Assembly: GCA_029216955.1 (NCBI GenBank)
Contig: JANAVB010029819.1
Span: 35,708,331-35,772,330, forward strand
Length of the DNA: 64,000 bases
Reading direction: 5' to 3'
Source: Iris pallida
Lineage: Eukaryota > Streptophyta > Magnoliopsida > Asparagales > Iridaceae
Shown: piece by piece, positions 13,151-24,720 of the stretch
Layout: each line of letters begins with the position of its first letter
Position numbering within the stretch: position 1 is the stretch's first letter
Program-made: the position numbers and the translations under genes
Notes under the pieces: generated by a model
The model's database searches: none
Seen by the model: the letters and a program-made list of their open reading frames with translations, nothing else
What the model was told of the DNA's origin: nothing

Positions 13151-13538
13151 GTCATTAAAAGGGTTTTTTGTTGTAGTGACGATGTTGGTACCGAGACTCG
13201 GGAGCCATGATCGACCTCTGGAGGGATCTACATTTACCTTTTATTATGCTTTAGTTTTTCTTTCATAGTTGGACCGGATTTGTTCTCGGATGGGCTATAT
13301 CGTTATTCTGGATCTTAGTCTCTTTGGTATTAGATTTGGATATTATTATTTTATTATCTATCATACTCTTCTTTCCTTGGTTTGTATTATTGTTGAGTAT
13401 GATTTGTATTTGTGATTACTTGTTTCTATAGCGGATTTATTGTGTTTACTAGACATCGTTCTACCGCCGATACCGTGACGTAGGCTGGGTTAACCCCGAA
13501 CGAACTCGTACTCGGTTATCCATGAGTGGGTCGTGACA

Positions 13539-15560
13539 ATCCCTGTGCAGAGAGAGAGATAATTATGCGATCGACCCTAGTGAGAGTGCTTGGATAGATT
13601 ATAGAGCCGAGGGTAGCTTGATATGGAGTTGAGACTTGAAAGTTGGACAAATGATCTTAGAATGTTCTGAATGACCGATAGATTAGACTGAATGTTGAAA
13701 TTGGATATTGATGTTGGTTGACAGGATGATTCAATTATGTGGGATCGGATTCTCTACCATGAGGCTTGGTTGAAATATATATATTTCGGGGACACCTTAA
13801 ATATGTGCACGATCCAACTCGAGTGGTATGCTGAATTCCAACAAGACTGAAGGGAGGATCAGGACGTGTTAAAAAAATTTGCGAAATCGTATGCTTAGAA
13901 AAATATTAATGAAAGGATTGATCGAATGAGTTATTATATATTGATTGGACAAGTCAAATTTGTTGGATCAAATATTGAGTATAGAAGAAAGTTGGTGATC
14001 GAAAATAAATTCGAGTGTTAATGAAATTGAATGTGTTTTGAGGATTAATTATGATCAAGTTTACTTGGTCGAATTTGAAATGTATTATCGTGATTAAGAT
14101 TATAGTCGGAAAAGTAAAATCTAGTTGTGTATGATATGAAATTCGAATTTTGATTTGTTCTTTCATGGGCTTGGAAAATTTCAAAAGATGGAATGTAGAG
14201 ATGCAAATGGTAACTTCGAAAGATAGTGGAATTGGTTAGCAATAATTGAGTATCGAAACGTGCAATTTTGATTGAGGCTTTAATGCAGTCAGGTCTGAAA
14301 GATTGGTTGAGAAGTGTAACTTGAAGTCTTGAGGATTATTGGGATATGGTTAAAGGGGTAACACTACATTTTTACTAGATTTTGAGTTGATCTATTTATA
14401 TATGTGTTTGGTTCAGATTGATTAAGGATGTCGCTCGAGTGGGTCTGCCCTAGGGTTAAGTTGTCCGTGTGTGCGGCGAGTATAGTTGCCCCGTGTTTTG
14501 AGATGTAGTAGTGCAAAGCACATTATGGACAGAGACGAGACTTGATGATCTATGTTGCAAAATAGTTTAAGTTTCCAGAATGACTTTGTGGTTCGGTGAA
14601 ATTAACTAAGGCGTGGAGCACGATTTTGATGGATGGAGCATATAGAAAATGTGTTCGAGAGATCTAAAGTATGCTAGGTGAGTTCAAGTTGAATACAAAA
14701 TTATAAAGTTGATGAGTGTGTACTCAGTTAGTTTCGAGTACGAAACTTATTCTGAGTGGCGTATAATGTATTGTCCAGCTTCGTTCGGATCAACCATATG
14801 AACAGAAATACAATAGCTTTTGGACTTGGCTATGCAACAACTTGCTCGAAATCCCGCTCTGTCGAGGCAACTCCTTGTTCATGTGGGTGGCTTTGATGAA
14901 CTTGCCTTATCTTGGCCTTCACACTAATAAAAAATAGAGTTTTAATTGTACTAAATAGGATTGATAATAAAAGAGACGAACCCACATAGCTAAAGGAAAT
15001 AATCCCTTAATTAGTCAAAGTGTGTAGAACATGGAAAAATATCAAATTGTTGCCTAGATGTCTCTAGACGATGTATTTTCAAAGTTAGCACTCGGTCTTT
15101 CGATCTCACGATTGAGTTAAGAAGAATTTTGCCACGGACTATCAACTTGATGTCATAGCCGGCACATTTGTACGATGTCAATATACGTTCCTACAATTTT
15201 AAGGCTCGTATATAGAGTATGACTTGGTTGATAGTGTTGCATGGAATATGGTTGGTTTACGGCATGTAACACAATTGGTTGATCAATGTTAAGTATGAGG
15301 GCTATCAAATAGTCGTTCCGAAATTTGCGTCAAATGATATACTAAAATGGAAAATGCTCGCGACCGTAGATCGTCGAGGCAATCCCTGGTTGAGGAATGC
15401 TACATAAGAAGTATGGAAAGGAAAGGAAAGACGAAGAATACTGGTTTGAGTCATATGGTCTGTTTTCCACTAAAAAGTATTAAGAAACTTTTATATAAAC
15501 AAACGAAAGAAAAGTACAACCCTGATCCTAGATAGGATCTTTTAAGTACAATTCATTTTC
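13539..15560. other. Unassigned AT-rich repeat-like DNA
   Basis: About 2 kb directly after LTR G. It begins ATCCCTGTGCAGAG, which could be a ruined ATTGGTATCAGAG primer site. ORFs are short and unrecognised. It may be the decayed interior of the element that owned LTR G. Nothing firmer can be read. Confidence 0.3.
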
Positions 15561-16560
15561 TAGGGACGTGTGACGATGGAGATTGAATGCTATTTTTAAT
15601 TCCTTTACTCCGTTGATAATGCGACAACGATCAACTGGAAATTGCAAGTCTTCTGCAAGATGGCAATTCAGCTCTCTTGAAGTATGTTCTGACTCTCTGA
15701 ATATTCGAAGGTCTGGTGTCGAAATATAGGAATGATCCTTCTATTTATAGATGGTGGAATGGACCATCCATGTGTGCATATGTGACACATGTATGGACTT
15801 TTGTGCACATAGGAATGATATGCACATGACTTTTTAGGTGTAGGGACGCTGCATTCGGAAAGCTTGAACTGAATCTGGTGTAACTGCACTTTTGGGCTGC
15901 AAATGAGCTGACATATGGTAGTTGTTAAGATTCATTTATTACTGGGATCTTGGATGGTTGGCACCTAACACGTGGCATGTGTATATTGCTCAAAGATTAT
16001 TATTTGTTGAAACATAACATATATGATGTGCAATCTAGGCTCATCATGTGGAGGAACTTAACGCATGTCCATTGGGGCGTATGACGATTATGGGAATATG
16101 ACTTTAGGGCGCATGAGACTCTGGGTGCATGGCATTAGAGCACATGCGAGTTTGGGCGCATGGCTATAAGGCGCACACGAGGGATAGTGGGGTTAGCCAC
16201 GTGGCTGAGGACAGCTGTAAAGGGGTAATGATGGCATAGATGTGTGCTGACGTAAGATGACTCTTCATTTTCGGTAAAATTGTCATCTGTACTATTTTTA
16301 AGGCATATTATGTTGATATCTCATACTTAGCATTAAATGCTGATGGGCGAGGAGCCATGTTGGCACATCGATTGTGGGGCGCATCAACTGCAGGGCGCAT
16401 CGATTGATCTTGTTAGGGAGGTACATTATTTTTGTCAACCTCATAGGACATTTTTGTGAGACTCGTCTCACAGTATCGATATTTATATACGGATACGTAT
16501 TTGTAGTGTAGTTCATTTTTTCTTAATTTTCGGAATGCTTGAATTTTTTTCCAAATTGTA
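15561..16560. other. Unassigned segment with repeated GGGCGCAT words
   Basis: About 1 kb with a CTATTTATAG (a minus-strand TATAAATAG) near 15740 and at least five GGCGCAT or GGTGCAT words between 16070 and 16400. The style, a TATA box followed by a repeated short GC-containing word, recalls the LTR of element D (GCGTAAA words) but no LTR boundary could be fixed. Confidence 0.3.
16455..16472. repeat. Perfect 8-bp-arm palindrome
   Basis: TGTGAGAC and GTCTCACA separated by TC, a perfect inverted repeat in otherwise featureless DNA. Purpose unknown. Confidence 0.6.
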
Positions 16561-17899
16561 GGTTTTTTTCATGATCGGCATACCGCCAGTATACGATGTA
16601 TATCGACGGCATACCACCCGGACAGATTTTTTACATTTTAGATATTTTAGATTTTAGATTTTTTATGAATAGTGTTTCCGATATTTTCGTAAATAGTGTT
16701 TCAGATATTTTAATAAATAAAGTTTAGATATTTTTGTTAATAGTGTAGATGTACCCTATTACCCAATGGATACTTGGTTTTTCTTTGGACAGCCGCGATT
16801 GACTTAGATCTTGACATGGATCACCATCCAACGGTCAAGATTAATTCTCCATTATATATATACTCTTTTACTTTCTCTCTCCTTTCTCTTTACATTCTTT
16901 CTTCCTTTTCTCTTCCCTCTTCACTTTCATTCCTCTTCCTCAAGAGCATAAGAAAGCTTGGCCTTGAGGCCTAAAGTGTGGTTTCATACCCTTCTTGTTG
17001 GTGGAGTGGAAGATTAGGCTTTGATCTTAACCTAGGCAAGTACATCTTGCCAAATTTTTGAACAATATTGTTCTATTGTCATTTTTGTTTTCCTTGGTAT
17101 TAAGTGCTTAGAATTTTCCTAAACTTATTTTATTAAAAATGTTTTCCTTGTGATTCTCGTCTATATGCATGTTTCTAAATTTAGTTAAGAACTAGGTTTG
17201 ATTTTTTATTAAAATCTAATATTAACTTAGTAGAAAACTCAGTATCGAGAGTGATACTGGTGTTACCATCATGGATCTTGGTCATATATGTTATATGAGG
17301 CCCTAACATAGTTTGTATACCATGGATTTTGAGTTTGGTGGAAATCGAAACACGGTTCGTTATCCCAAGAACCTATTTTTAGAGTATTTTGAGATGTTGA
17401 TCCATTAAATATTTTAATTTGTGAAAACTAATACTTCCATGTTGTAAAGAGTTTAATTGTATACGATTTTGACTTTTAAAAATCCGAATTTCGATTTAAA
17501 ATAAAGTTTTTATTGTCGAAACAAGTTTTGGCAAATTCTGTTATTTCGTTGCTGTCCTGAAAATCGAAATTCGACGGAATACCGATTTATACCGACAGTA
17601 TACTGATTTTCTACCCAAAAACTTTTTGCCTTTAGCCGGAATATCGCTGGTATACCGCGGTATATCGCTGGTATACCAATTTTGGCTGTTTTAGGCTGTT
17701 TTAGGCTATTTTTGTCTATTTTTGCCCATTTTTGTCCGTTTTTGATAGTTTTTTTGACTGTTATGAATTCTTAACATGATTAGATGTCCTTGTATACTTA
17801 GAGAATGAGTGTGCACTCTATATACACTTGATACTATGTAAACCTACGTAATGATTGTACACTTTATATACACTCGACCGTAATGAATTCTTAATTTTC
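16561..17899 (+). other. LTR-like segment with TATA run and GGTATACC words
   Basis: It contains an ATTATATATATAC run (about 16851) followed by a CT-rich leader, then CTAGGCAAGTA (17030-17040), the same landmark as in chromovirus LTRs G and F. GGCATACC/GGTATACC words occur near 16570-16620 and again, in tandem, near 17640-17680. A run of TTTTAGGCTGTTTTAGGC-type units follows at about 17685-17750. It may be a piece of a further chromovirus LTR cut by copia H. No coding sequence is seen. Confidence 0.35.
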
Positions 17900-18625
17900 T
17901 GCCTTTTTCATTTTGTACATTTTTACTAAATATCTAAAATTCAAAATTTACATCACTTTTATTTGATAAAAAGTAAACCTACGTAAAACGAAAGAAATCA
18001 TCAACAATAACAAAGGCGTAGAGCTTACCGCCAAGACTGGCGACTCTACTAGGACCAAATAAATCCATATAAATTAACTGCAAGGGTCTAGAAGTTCTTA
18101 CAGCGCTTATGGATTTAAAAGTTGGCCTAGTTGCCTTATTCTCTTCACAGTCAGCACATACCATGTCTCTCTTGAATGTGATTTCGGGGAGTCCTTTTAC
18201 CAACTTTTTTGTGCATAGTTTTGAGATAGTATCCATATTGGCATGTTCTAGCTTCATATGCCATAGCCAGCTTTCATCTTTATTTGCTACTAGGCACCTT
18301 CTTGCATTATTAGTACTCTCTAAAAAAAATATAAATATTGTCCTCTCTAATCCCTTCATATACGGGATTATCAGATGATATTTCATATATAGTACGTTTG
18401 TCTTTTACAAAGTTGATGCCATAACCATTATCTGCCAAATGACTTATGCTCAGTAGGTTATGTTTCAAATCTGTAACTAGACAAACATCTTTTATTACTG
18501 GATAAGGATATATACCAACATTGTCATTTCCAATTATATCACCTCTCAAGTTGTCTTCGATGGAGACGTATCCCTCTTTCTTCATCGATAGCGTAGTGAA
18601 CAAATATGTATCACCAGTCATGTGT
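17900..18625 (-). pseudogene. Copia H pol start (PR, GAG-pre-integrase), truncated
   Basis: Segment 18310-18621 encodes [28 protein letters not shown] and REDNIYIF, the protease tail to GAG-pre-integrase region. Segment 17979-18386 encodes LWHMKLEHANMDTISKL with a CADCEENKATR zinc-binding motif and ends in [10 protein letters not shown], the start of the integrase core. It breaks off just after. A frame change separates the two. Confidence 0.83.
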
Positions 18626-18679
18626 CACGAACATCCGCTATCGAGGATCCACTTGCTTTTAGCATGAGAGGGTTGAGGG

Positions 18680-20206
18680 ACCACCTACAATACGAGTAGA
18701 TGAATTCTTTAGTACCCATTTCTTGAAGGGTTCGTTTTGATTAGTCTTAAGTCTCCAAACAAGTGTTTAATTGTCAAAAAGCTTTTTTGCTAGACAATAT
18801 TGTGATATGTGCCCGTGAGTACCATAGTACGTGCAAGTAAGTTTTGAAAAAGTGCTCTTTGTTTTTGTGTTGACATGCATTTGTGTCTTCTTTGAAAACC
18901 TATAAGTGAAAACATGATTATGATTAACGTGTTTTTTGTGTACTTTCTGTAATTTAGTCCTCTTAGTTGTATTCTTAGCATTAGGACTAATTTTAGGCTG
19001 TGTCACAGGGATGGCCTGCTTTCCTAACTTGATCTCTAATTTTTTAGAGATCGCACAAGACTTCTCATATTTAGTAGTCATATCAGCGAGTCTTTGCTCA
19101 GTGACTAAGTGCCTCTTCTTATCTATGTCATAAAGCTCTTGTATTTTGACATAGTCACTTTCTTTCTTTTCAATGGTGAGGATAGCCTCATGTCTACCTT
19201 GAGCTTGGCTATCTCATCCGTGTTACCGGTAGTAGATGTCTCTCTAATATCTTTGAGAAGATTAGACAATCTTGTTACTTCTGTTGTGCATGCCTTAATC
19301 TCTTTGTGAGATTCCTTATACTTGTCTAACATATTTCTGTGTTCTTCAAGTAGTTCGCTAAAGCATTTTCGAACTCATCGAAAGTAAAGTCATCATACAG
19401 AGGATTAGATGATACCTTCTCGAATGCCATAAGATAGACATTAGCAATGGTGCAGGGTCTGTCCTCTTCCTCTGATTCATTGGCATCACTTTCGTGCCAG
19501 ATGCTTGTGTTTGAAGGCGATAGATTTTTCTTTAGGGGTCGCTTCTTCAAATTCTTGTAGGTCCAGCTTGTGGTTCATCAGCTTGCCCATGAGTGTCTCC
19601 AGAGTCATGGTGGGAAGATCGTTTTCTTCAATGATTGCAGTAACCTTTGGGTTCCAATTCTTGGTTTGAGCCCATATCACTTTTCTGATCTTCTTATGAT
19701 TACTTTAATATTTACCAAGGGATTGCAAAGGATTAGTAATATCTAAGAAACGAGTAAACATCAGTGTAATTGACTTGCCAGATTTCATCTTGAATGATTC
19801 ATATTACGGTATTAGTCTACTGATCTTGGATTTCTTTACTTAAGATGTACCTTCATGAGTTACATCAAGAAGTCTCCAAATATCATGATACGTTGTACAG
19901 GTAGAAACATGATACCGTCTTATCAATTGCACAGAATAGTGTAATGATGGTACGTGTATCTAGACTAGCCTTTGATTTTTCTTCGTCTGTGTATTTGTTA
20001 TGTGGCTTGTCTACAAGTACGCCCTTAATTACTATAGGTGCCAGTTTCTTATAACCGTCAACAACTGTAGACCAAAGATCAAAGTCAAGAGAGTTTAGAA
20101 AGAAAGTCAGTCGTATTTTACAATATTTGTAGTTTGTTGCATCAAATAGTGGGGGTCTATTTGTGGATTGTCCTTTACTACTGAATATTGATTTCACGGC
20201 TGCCAT
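18680..20206 (-). pseudogene. Copia H gag, broken
   Basis: It begins MAAVKSIFSSKGQSTNRPPL at 20206, corresponding to MATTQSLIS in copy B, through FDLWSTVVDGYKK and KASLDTRTIITLFCAIDK. Later pieces in other frames give an SIWHESDANESEEE motif and, at 18767-19081, a second zinc knuckle CTYYGTHGHISQYC-like motif in which one Cys is Tyr. The first zinc knuckle region is deleted: AFKHKHLA is followed closely by SIWHESD. Several frameshifts are present. Confidence 0.82.
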
Positions 20207-20241
20207 ATACTCTCTAGGGTTGTTATATTAGAATATAACCT

Positions 20242-20253
20242 ACTTTGATACCA
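20242..20253 (-). other. Degenerate primer binding site of copia H
   Basis: The minus strand reads TGGTATCAAAGT, two changes from TGGTATCAGAGC. It sits 2 bp from the LTR start at 20256. Confidence 0.75.
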
Positions 20254-20255
20254 AT

Positions 20256-21326
20256 TGTAGGACCATTGAGCACTAGAGGGGGATGAATAGAGTGTGTACG
20301 AGTGTAGTAAAAATAACCACTAATTAAAAATTTAACAGTTATAAACTATGGCAGGAATAAAGAGACAATAATTTAAATAATAGTAAGAGATAGAAGATCA
20401 AACTCAGTGAACACCGCAATATATACTGGTTTTCCTCTGAGAGGACTAATCCAGTCGTGAGTACTCTTGCCCACTGTTAATCTACTATTTGTAAGATAAA
20501 TGAGATCTTGTCGTCTCTTTACAACACCGTGCTTGGCGACAAGTGCACGAATGACTTCACAACACCGTGCTTGGTGACGAATGCACGACTGGCTCTGAAA
20601 ACTGAGCTATTTTCTGACTTGCAACCTCTTTACAACTCTGTAAACCAAAGACTCTAAATCGAATAAGATGCTACTATCTTTGGCTAAGAGAAGTGTAGGT
20701 GGAATATAGAAGCTTTAGATCACTAAAAAATACTTTATGAATGAATAAAGAGAAGAGTGAATGAGTGATTAGAAATATAAAAATCTTCTATAGGTGTTTT
20801 TCCTGACCGAACTCGGGTAGAGTTCAGGTAGAGTTCGTATGCTAAGATCTCGCAAACAAACGTTGGATGCAGATTTGGAGGCAACTGAATTTTAATTTAA
20901 CTTGACCAAACTCGGTCAGAACTCGGACCGAATTCGGTCAGAGTTCTGCCAGAGTTCTGATAGTTCAGAACTAAATTTGAATAACAAAATTGCATAGGTA
21001 TTTTGGACTTTTTTGATATGTAGATTTTGAGAAATAGGTAGGCTTTATGGGAAGATGGATTTGAGATAACCTAAGCCAGTAATATTCGATCGATTTTATA
21101 TTTTATATCCTTGACTCGAATAAAAGTAAAAAATACAGAAGAAATGTAAAAATGACTCGATATGGATTCCGTTACAATTTGCTTTTGGATGATGACTTGA
21201 ATGCTTGTTGTAGATGCAGTACATTCTTTTGATATTGATTACAATAATCTGAAACAATAGTAGCAGTTTCGTATATTTTGCGTATCGACTTAAGTCGTCG
21301 TTGATTATCAAAATCAGGTGTGACCA
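20256..21326 (-). repeat. 5' LTR of copia H
   Basis: On the plus strand it starts TGTAGGACCATTGAGC beside the primer site, includes the shared CTAGAGGGGGATGAATAGAG block, contains pairs of GAACTCGG/CCGAATTC-type inverted repeats near 20810-20960, and ends AGGTGTGACCA. The partner LTR is not in the window. Confidence 0.75.
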
Positions 21327-21363
21327 TTAGGCAATGGGCCAAAAGTATACTCGGTACGTGGCT

Positions 21364-21531
21364 AGCCTGACCAAAAAGAAGGCATAACTAGATGCCAAGT
21401 ACACCGAATGTACCGCTTTTGAGGATAAGGTAGTGGTGCATAGTGAATCTAAGCGTCGTGCTTTAGCGAGTGTTCAGACTCGGGCTGAAGCTCTAAAGCA
21501 CCGTATCGAGGATTTGTGTGTTAACCCTTAG
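21364..21531 (+). pseudogene. C-terminal coiled coil of antisense gene in element E
   Basis: One plus-strand frame of 55 codons plus stop, with one internal TAA, encodes a charged helix-type segment (KYTECTAFEDKVVVHSESK, then RRALASVQTRAEALKHRIE) ending VNP. It aligns in position and character with the end of the antisense gene of element D (SRERRLTELQKLQKDISAPP). Its upstream part is cut away by the LTR of copia H. AATAAA runs follow at about 21620. It is too short to appear as a long ORF, but the shared context with D supports it. Confidence 0.6.
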
Positions 21532-21750
21532 CTTTTTTCCCTGTTTTGCTCTTTTTATTGTATTTTTGCTTTTTCTCCTTCTGAAATGTAGCCCTTTCTT
21601 CCTTTTTATAAAATAAATAAATAAAGGCTTTTATTTGCTCGTTCTTATCATGAACTTTTGTGAAATTTTGTGGACTTAGCATCTTTAACGAACCTTAGTT
21701 TTGGGCACAAATATTAATTTGAGATGATAATGAAAACTTGATAGGAAAGC

Positions 21751-22075
21751 ATGTTTACTCAGAGGTAATGTAGACGTCGTAAACATTAAATTTATAGTAG
21801 AGCTCTCTTACTCAGAGGTTATGCGAACATGGTAAGACCAAACTTTATGGGGATATAGGGAACAACTCAGATGTCATACGGACTTGGATGTTCTATGTCA
21901 GAAGGATAGCGATACAGAGGTTGCTAGGTAGGAACGTTTACTCAGAGGTAATGTAGACGTGGTAAAATTTCATCTAGAGTCATCTTACTCAAAGGTTATG
22001 AGAACGTGGTAGGATAGAACTCTATATGTTCGTAGAAGTCAACACAAAGGTAATGTGGACGTGGATGTCTTCTAC
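21751..22075. repeat. Hairpin array of element E (six clear units)
   Basis: Six hairpins about 45-55 bp apart (a longer gap precedes the fourth), each with a 20-nt loop close to TCAGAGGTNATGNRRACRTG. Arms: ATGTTTAC/GTAAACAT (21751-21786), TCTTAC/GTAAGA (21806-21837), GAACAAC/GATGTTC (21860-21893, one mismatch), TTTAC/GTAAA (21937-21966), ATCTTAC/GTAGGAT (21982-22015, pairing through wobble), GTAGAAGTCAAC/GATGTCTTCTAC (22032-22075, two mismatches). A vestigial unit may lie at 21908-21935. The arms differ between units while the loop is kept. Element D has the same arrangement at 51004-51261. Confidence 0.85.
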
Positions 22076-22258
22076 TAGGGAAATCACGAGGGAATGTCTT
22101 AGGGTAGCTGGGCTCCGGAGACATATGATGATCGATAGATGTATCTACGATCTAGTAGATGTAAGATATTTGAGAGCAAAAAGTAAGCCCGATTGATTTT
22201 TTTATAGATATTTGTCGGGGATACATACTATACATGTTGATAGGTTTCGTACATAGTA

Positions 22259-22745
22259 TTACATAATAAACTTTCCATTGATTGGCATCATGAACAAGTC
22301 TCCGTTGGGTTTCGCGAGTCGATGGGCACCGTTAGAGTATACCATCTATATGACGAATGGATCCTCCCATTTAGGTTCGAACTTTCTGATTGATTTGTGA
22401 GTCATCACCATTGGCCTTCTAACTGACAAGATAAGGTCGCCTACTTGAAATGTTCTTTCTTTAAACTTTTTGTTGAAGGATCCATAAATGCGGGCCTAAT
22501 ATAGAGCTCAATACGCTGTTGAGTCAGAAGACATTTTTCATCAAGAGCCTCTAGTTCTTGTATCAGAGATGTTGATTGTCCTCATCCGTCAGCCGATTCT
22601 GATAGACACTCATAGTGAGGGGATCTATATTTTAAGGGGTAGGACTACTTTTCTCCTTTACACTAGAAAAAATAGGGTATTACCTGTTGGAGTCCGAACC
22701 ATTGTACGGTAAGCCCAAAGGCATTCGTCTAACTTCTTATCCCAG
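22259..22745 (-). pseudogene. Element E integrase, C-terminal part
   Basis: The minus strand reads WDKKLDECLWAYRTM near 22690-22745, then ARIYGSFNKKFKERTFQVG and a KFEPKWEDPFVI motif, ending MPINGKFIM at a stop at 22259. This is the C-terminal region and end of a Tat-lineage integrase. Stops and frame changes interrupt it. The catalytic core is missing between this segment and the RNase H region. Confidence 0.8.
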
Positions 22746-23440
22746 TCGCATTTGTTAGATGACACAAATTTCTTGAACGTAAATTGCCAATCCTTAATCC
22801 TGTCTCTTTCGGATCATCTAGGAGGATTTCATAGACTGTGTAGTCTATGAACGTAAATCGCCAATCCTTAATGCCTTCACTGGTGTTTGTTTGTAGAGTG
22901 TGGTTTAGGAACAAACATTTGTTGTTCTTGGGACACACCAGTTCTCGATCAATCACTGTGACAGAGTATTGGGTCCCGATAGGGGCTGCAGGGAGGCAAC
23001 GAGACCCGCCAAAGCGTCGGCCTCTAGATTTTGTGGCCGAGGCACATGTTCTATAAAGAATTTAGTAAAAATGGAGATGATGTCCATGGCTGCCTTATGG
23101 TAGGGAAGTAGGTCTTCATGGCGGACCTCGTACTATCCTCGAACCTGGTTGACTATGAGTTTTGAATCACCATAGGACTTGAGCAGTCAACCTCCAACTA
23201 TTTTGCCAAAAGTTTGATGATAAGAGCATTGTACTCTGCCACATTGTTGGAGCAAGGTTCCATGAGGGAATAAGAACATTGGATGACCAGGTTGTTTGGA
23301 GAAACGAAGACTACCCCCATTCCCGCAATGATCTGACCTTTGGGGCCTGTTCTTGAAGTGCCATCGAAGAACATCCTCCAGACAGAGTCCTCTTCGACGA
23401 TATTATACTCTAAAACCACGTCCGGAATGTCCTCCTAGAG
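22746..23440 (-). pseudogene. Element E archaeal-type RNase H and linker
   Basis: Segment 23198-23419 encodes WRMFFDGTSRTG, GMGVVFVSP and NNVAEYNALI, the second, archaeal-like RNase H that marks Tat elements. Segment 22729-22956 encodes EGIKDWRFTFIDYTVYEILL, the usual linker before integrase. At 22774-22798 and 22848-22872 a 25-bp stretch is repeated with one difference, and the integrase N-terminus and core that should follow are missing, so a deletion or duplication joint lies here. Confidence 0.78.
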
Positions 23441-23499
23441 TTGTGATGTTTTCGATATCGGATGTGTGGCTAGGAAGTCGGCCAGTGCTTGACCCTTGA

Positions 23500-23841
23500 T
23501 GACTTTTTATGGAACAAATACCATATCGTACGGTGATAGCAGTATTGCCCATATAGCTACTCAGGAGTTTAATGCACCTGGCTTCTTCATAAGGACCCTG
23601 AGTGGATTAACTCGGGAGATGACATGATTGTTTGACCCATCACATAGTGGCGAGGCTTCTGTATAGCGAAGATAAAAGCTAGGCATTCTTTTTCGACGAG
23701 GTTATACCGATGTTCGGCCCAAATCATTGTCCTGCTTAGGTAGTAGATGGCTTGTTCATAGCCTACATCACTTTTCTGAGCCAGCAGGGTGCCGAGAGAT
23801 TGGTTCATTGTACGAACGTAGAGCATGAAGGGTTTACCCAC
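23500..23841 (-). pseudogene. Element E RNase H (first)
   Basis: It encodes GKPFMLYVRTMNQSLGTLLA, QAIYYLSRTM and VEKECLAFIFAIQK, the gypsy RNase H following RT. It aligns well with 51334-51834 of element D. A frame change interrupts the start of the C-terminal connection domain. Confidence 0.82.
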
Positions 23842-23859
23842 GACTGGCGCTATTAGGAC

Positions 23860-24720
23860 AAGGGATTCGTTAGATATGCTTTGATATCGTCGAACGCCTT
23901 CTGAAACTCATTGGTCCAGACATAGAAAACTCCCTTCTTCATCAGTTTGGTGAAGGTTTGGCATCGTCCAGAGAGATTTTATATAAACCTTTTGATATAT
24001 GCGAGACATCCTTGTAGGCCTCGAAGTTGTCTCAGATTTTTTAAAGGGCACAAATCAAGGATAGCCTTTGTCTTTTTTGGGTCAATGTGGATACCGTTTG
24101 CAGTGATAATGAAGCCCAAGAACTTATCGCTAGAGACCCCGAGGAAGGATTTAGCTAGGTTCGTCTTGATTTGATATTCCCGCATGAGGTTGAAGACTGT
24201 CTTTAGATCATGTAGGTGATTACCTCGAAAGCGACTTTTAACAGTTATGTCATTAAGATAACATTCGACTATCTTGTGGAGATATTTGCGGAAGATGGTG
24301 CCCGTAGCTTGTTGATATGTTACACATGCATTCTTTAATCTGAAGGGAATCACTGTGTAATAGTATATCCCTTTAGGGTGCGGAACGATGTGTGCTTTTC
24401 ATCGTCCAGAAATATCTTAATTTAGTTATAACTCGATTATCCATCTATGAAGGACATGCATTCGAAGCCGCACGTATTGTCAATCATCACGTCGGTAATT
24501 GGGAGGAAAAAATACATCTTTCGGACAAGCAACATTGAGATTTCTGAAGTCTATATAGACCCAAATTTTCTCGTTCTTTTTGTTGACAGAAACAATATTG
24601 TCTACCAAATCTGGATGTTGCTCCTCACGGATGAATCTACTTGTTATCAGTTTGTCCACTTCCTTCTCATTGGCATCCATAACATTGGGGTAAAGCATCG
24701 GTGTTGCTGCTTAACAGCTT
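23860..24720 (-). pseudogene. Element E reverse transcriptase
   Basis: Segment 24480-24698 encodes EVDKLITSRFIREEQHPDLV and VYIDFRNLNVACPKD. Segment 23979-24353 encodes FRLKNACVTYQQA, an ECYLNDITVKS motif, and LRQLRGLQGCLAYIKRFI. The catalytic YVDD box is YLND, so the first catalytic aspartate is lost. Frame changes lie between the pieces. Confidence 0.85.

Larger units (their letters stand above)
17900..21326 (-). mobile_element. Copia element H, 3' part missing
   Basis: Minus-strand copia remnant: 5' LTR 20256-21326, degenerate primer site, gag and the first part of pol. Homology to pol of copy B stops near 17900, within the integrase, so the rest of integrase, RT, RNase H, the third ORF and the 3' LTR are lost. 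Its LTR belongs to the same subgroup as copia A (TGTAGGA start, TGACCA-like end). Its right flank is the antisense gene of Tat element E, so H inserted into E or a rearrangement joined them. Confidence 0.82.

Noticed and set aside
13539..15560. 5' interior of a chromovirus after LTR G
   Set aside because: Only a weak CAGAG match to the primer site and no gag motif in any frame; left as unassigned.
21751..22075. Possible CRISPR-like array, because of regular spacing
   Set aside because: The constant part is a loop inside hairpins with variable arms, the DNA is plant retrotransposon, and the same array recurs between the same genes in element D.
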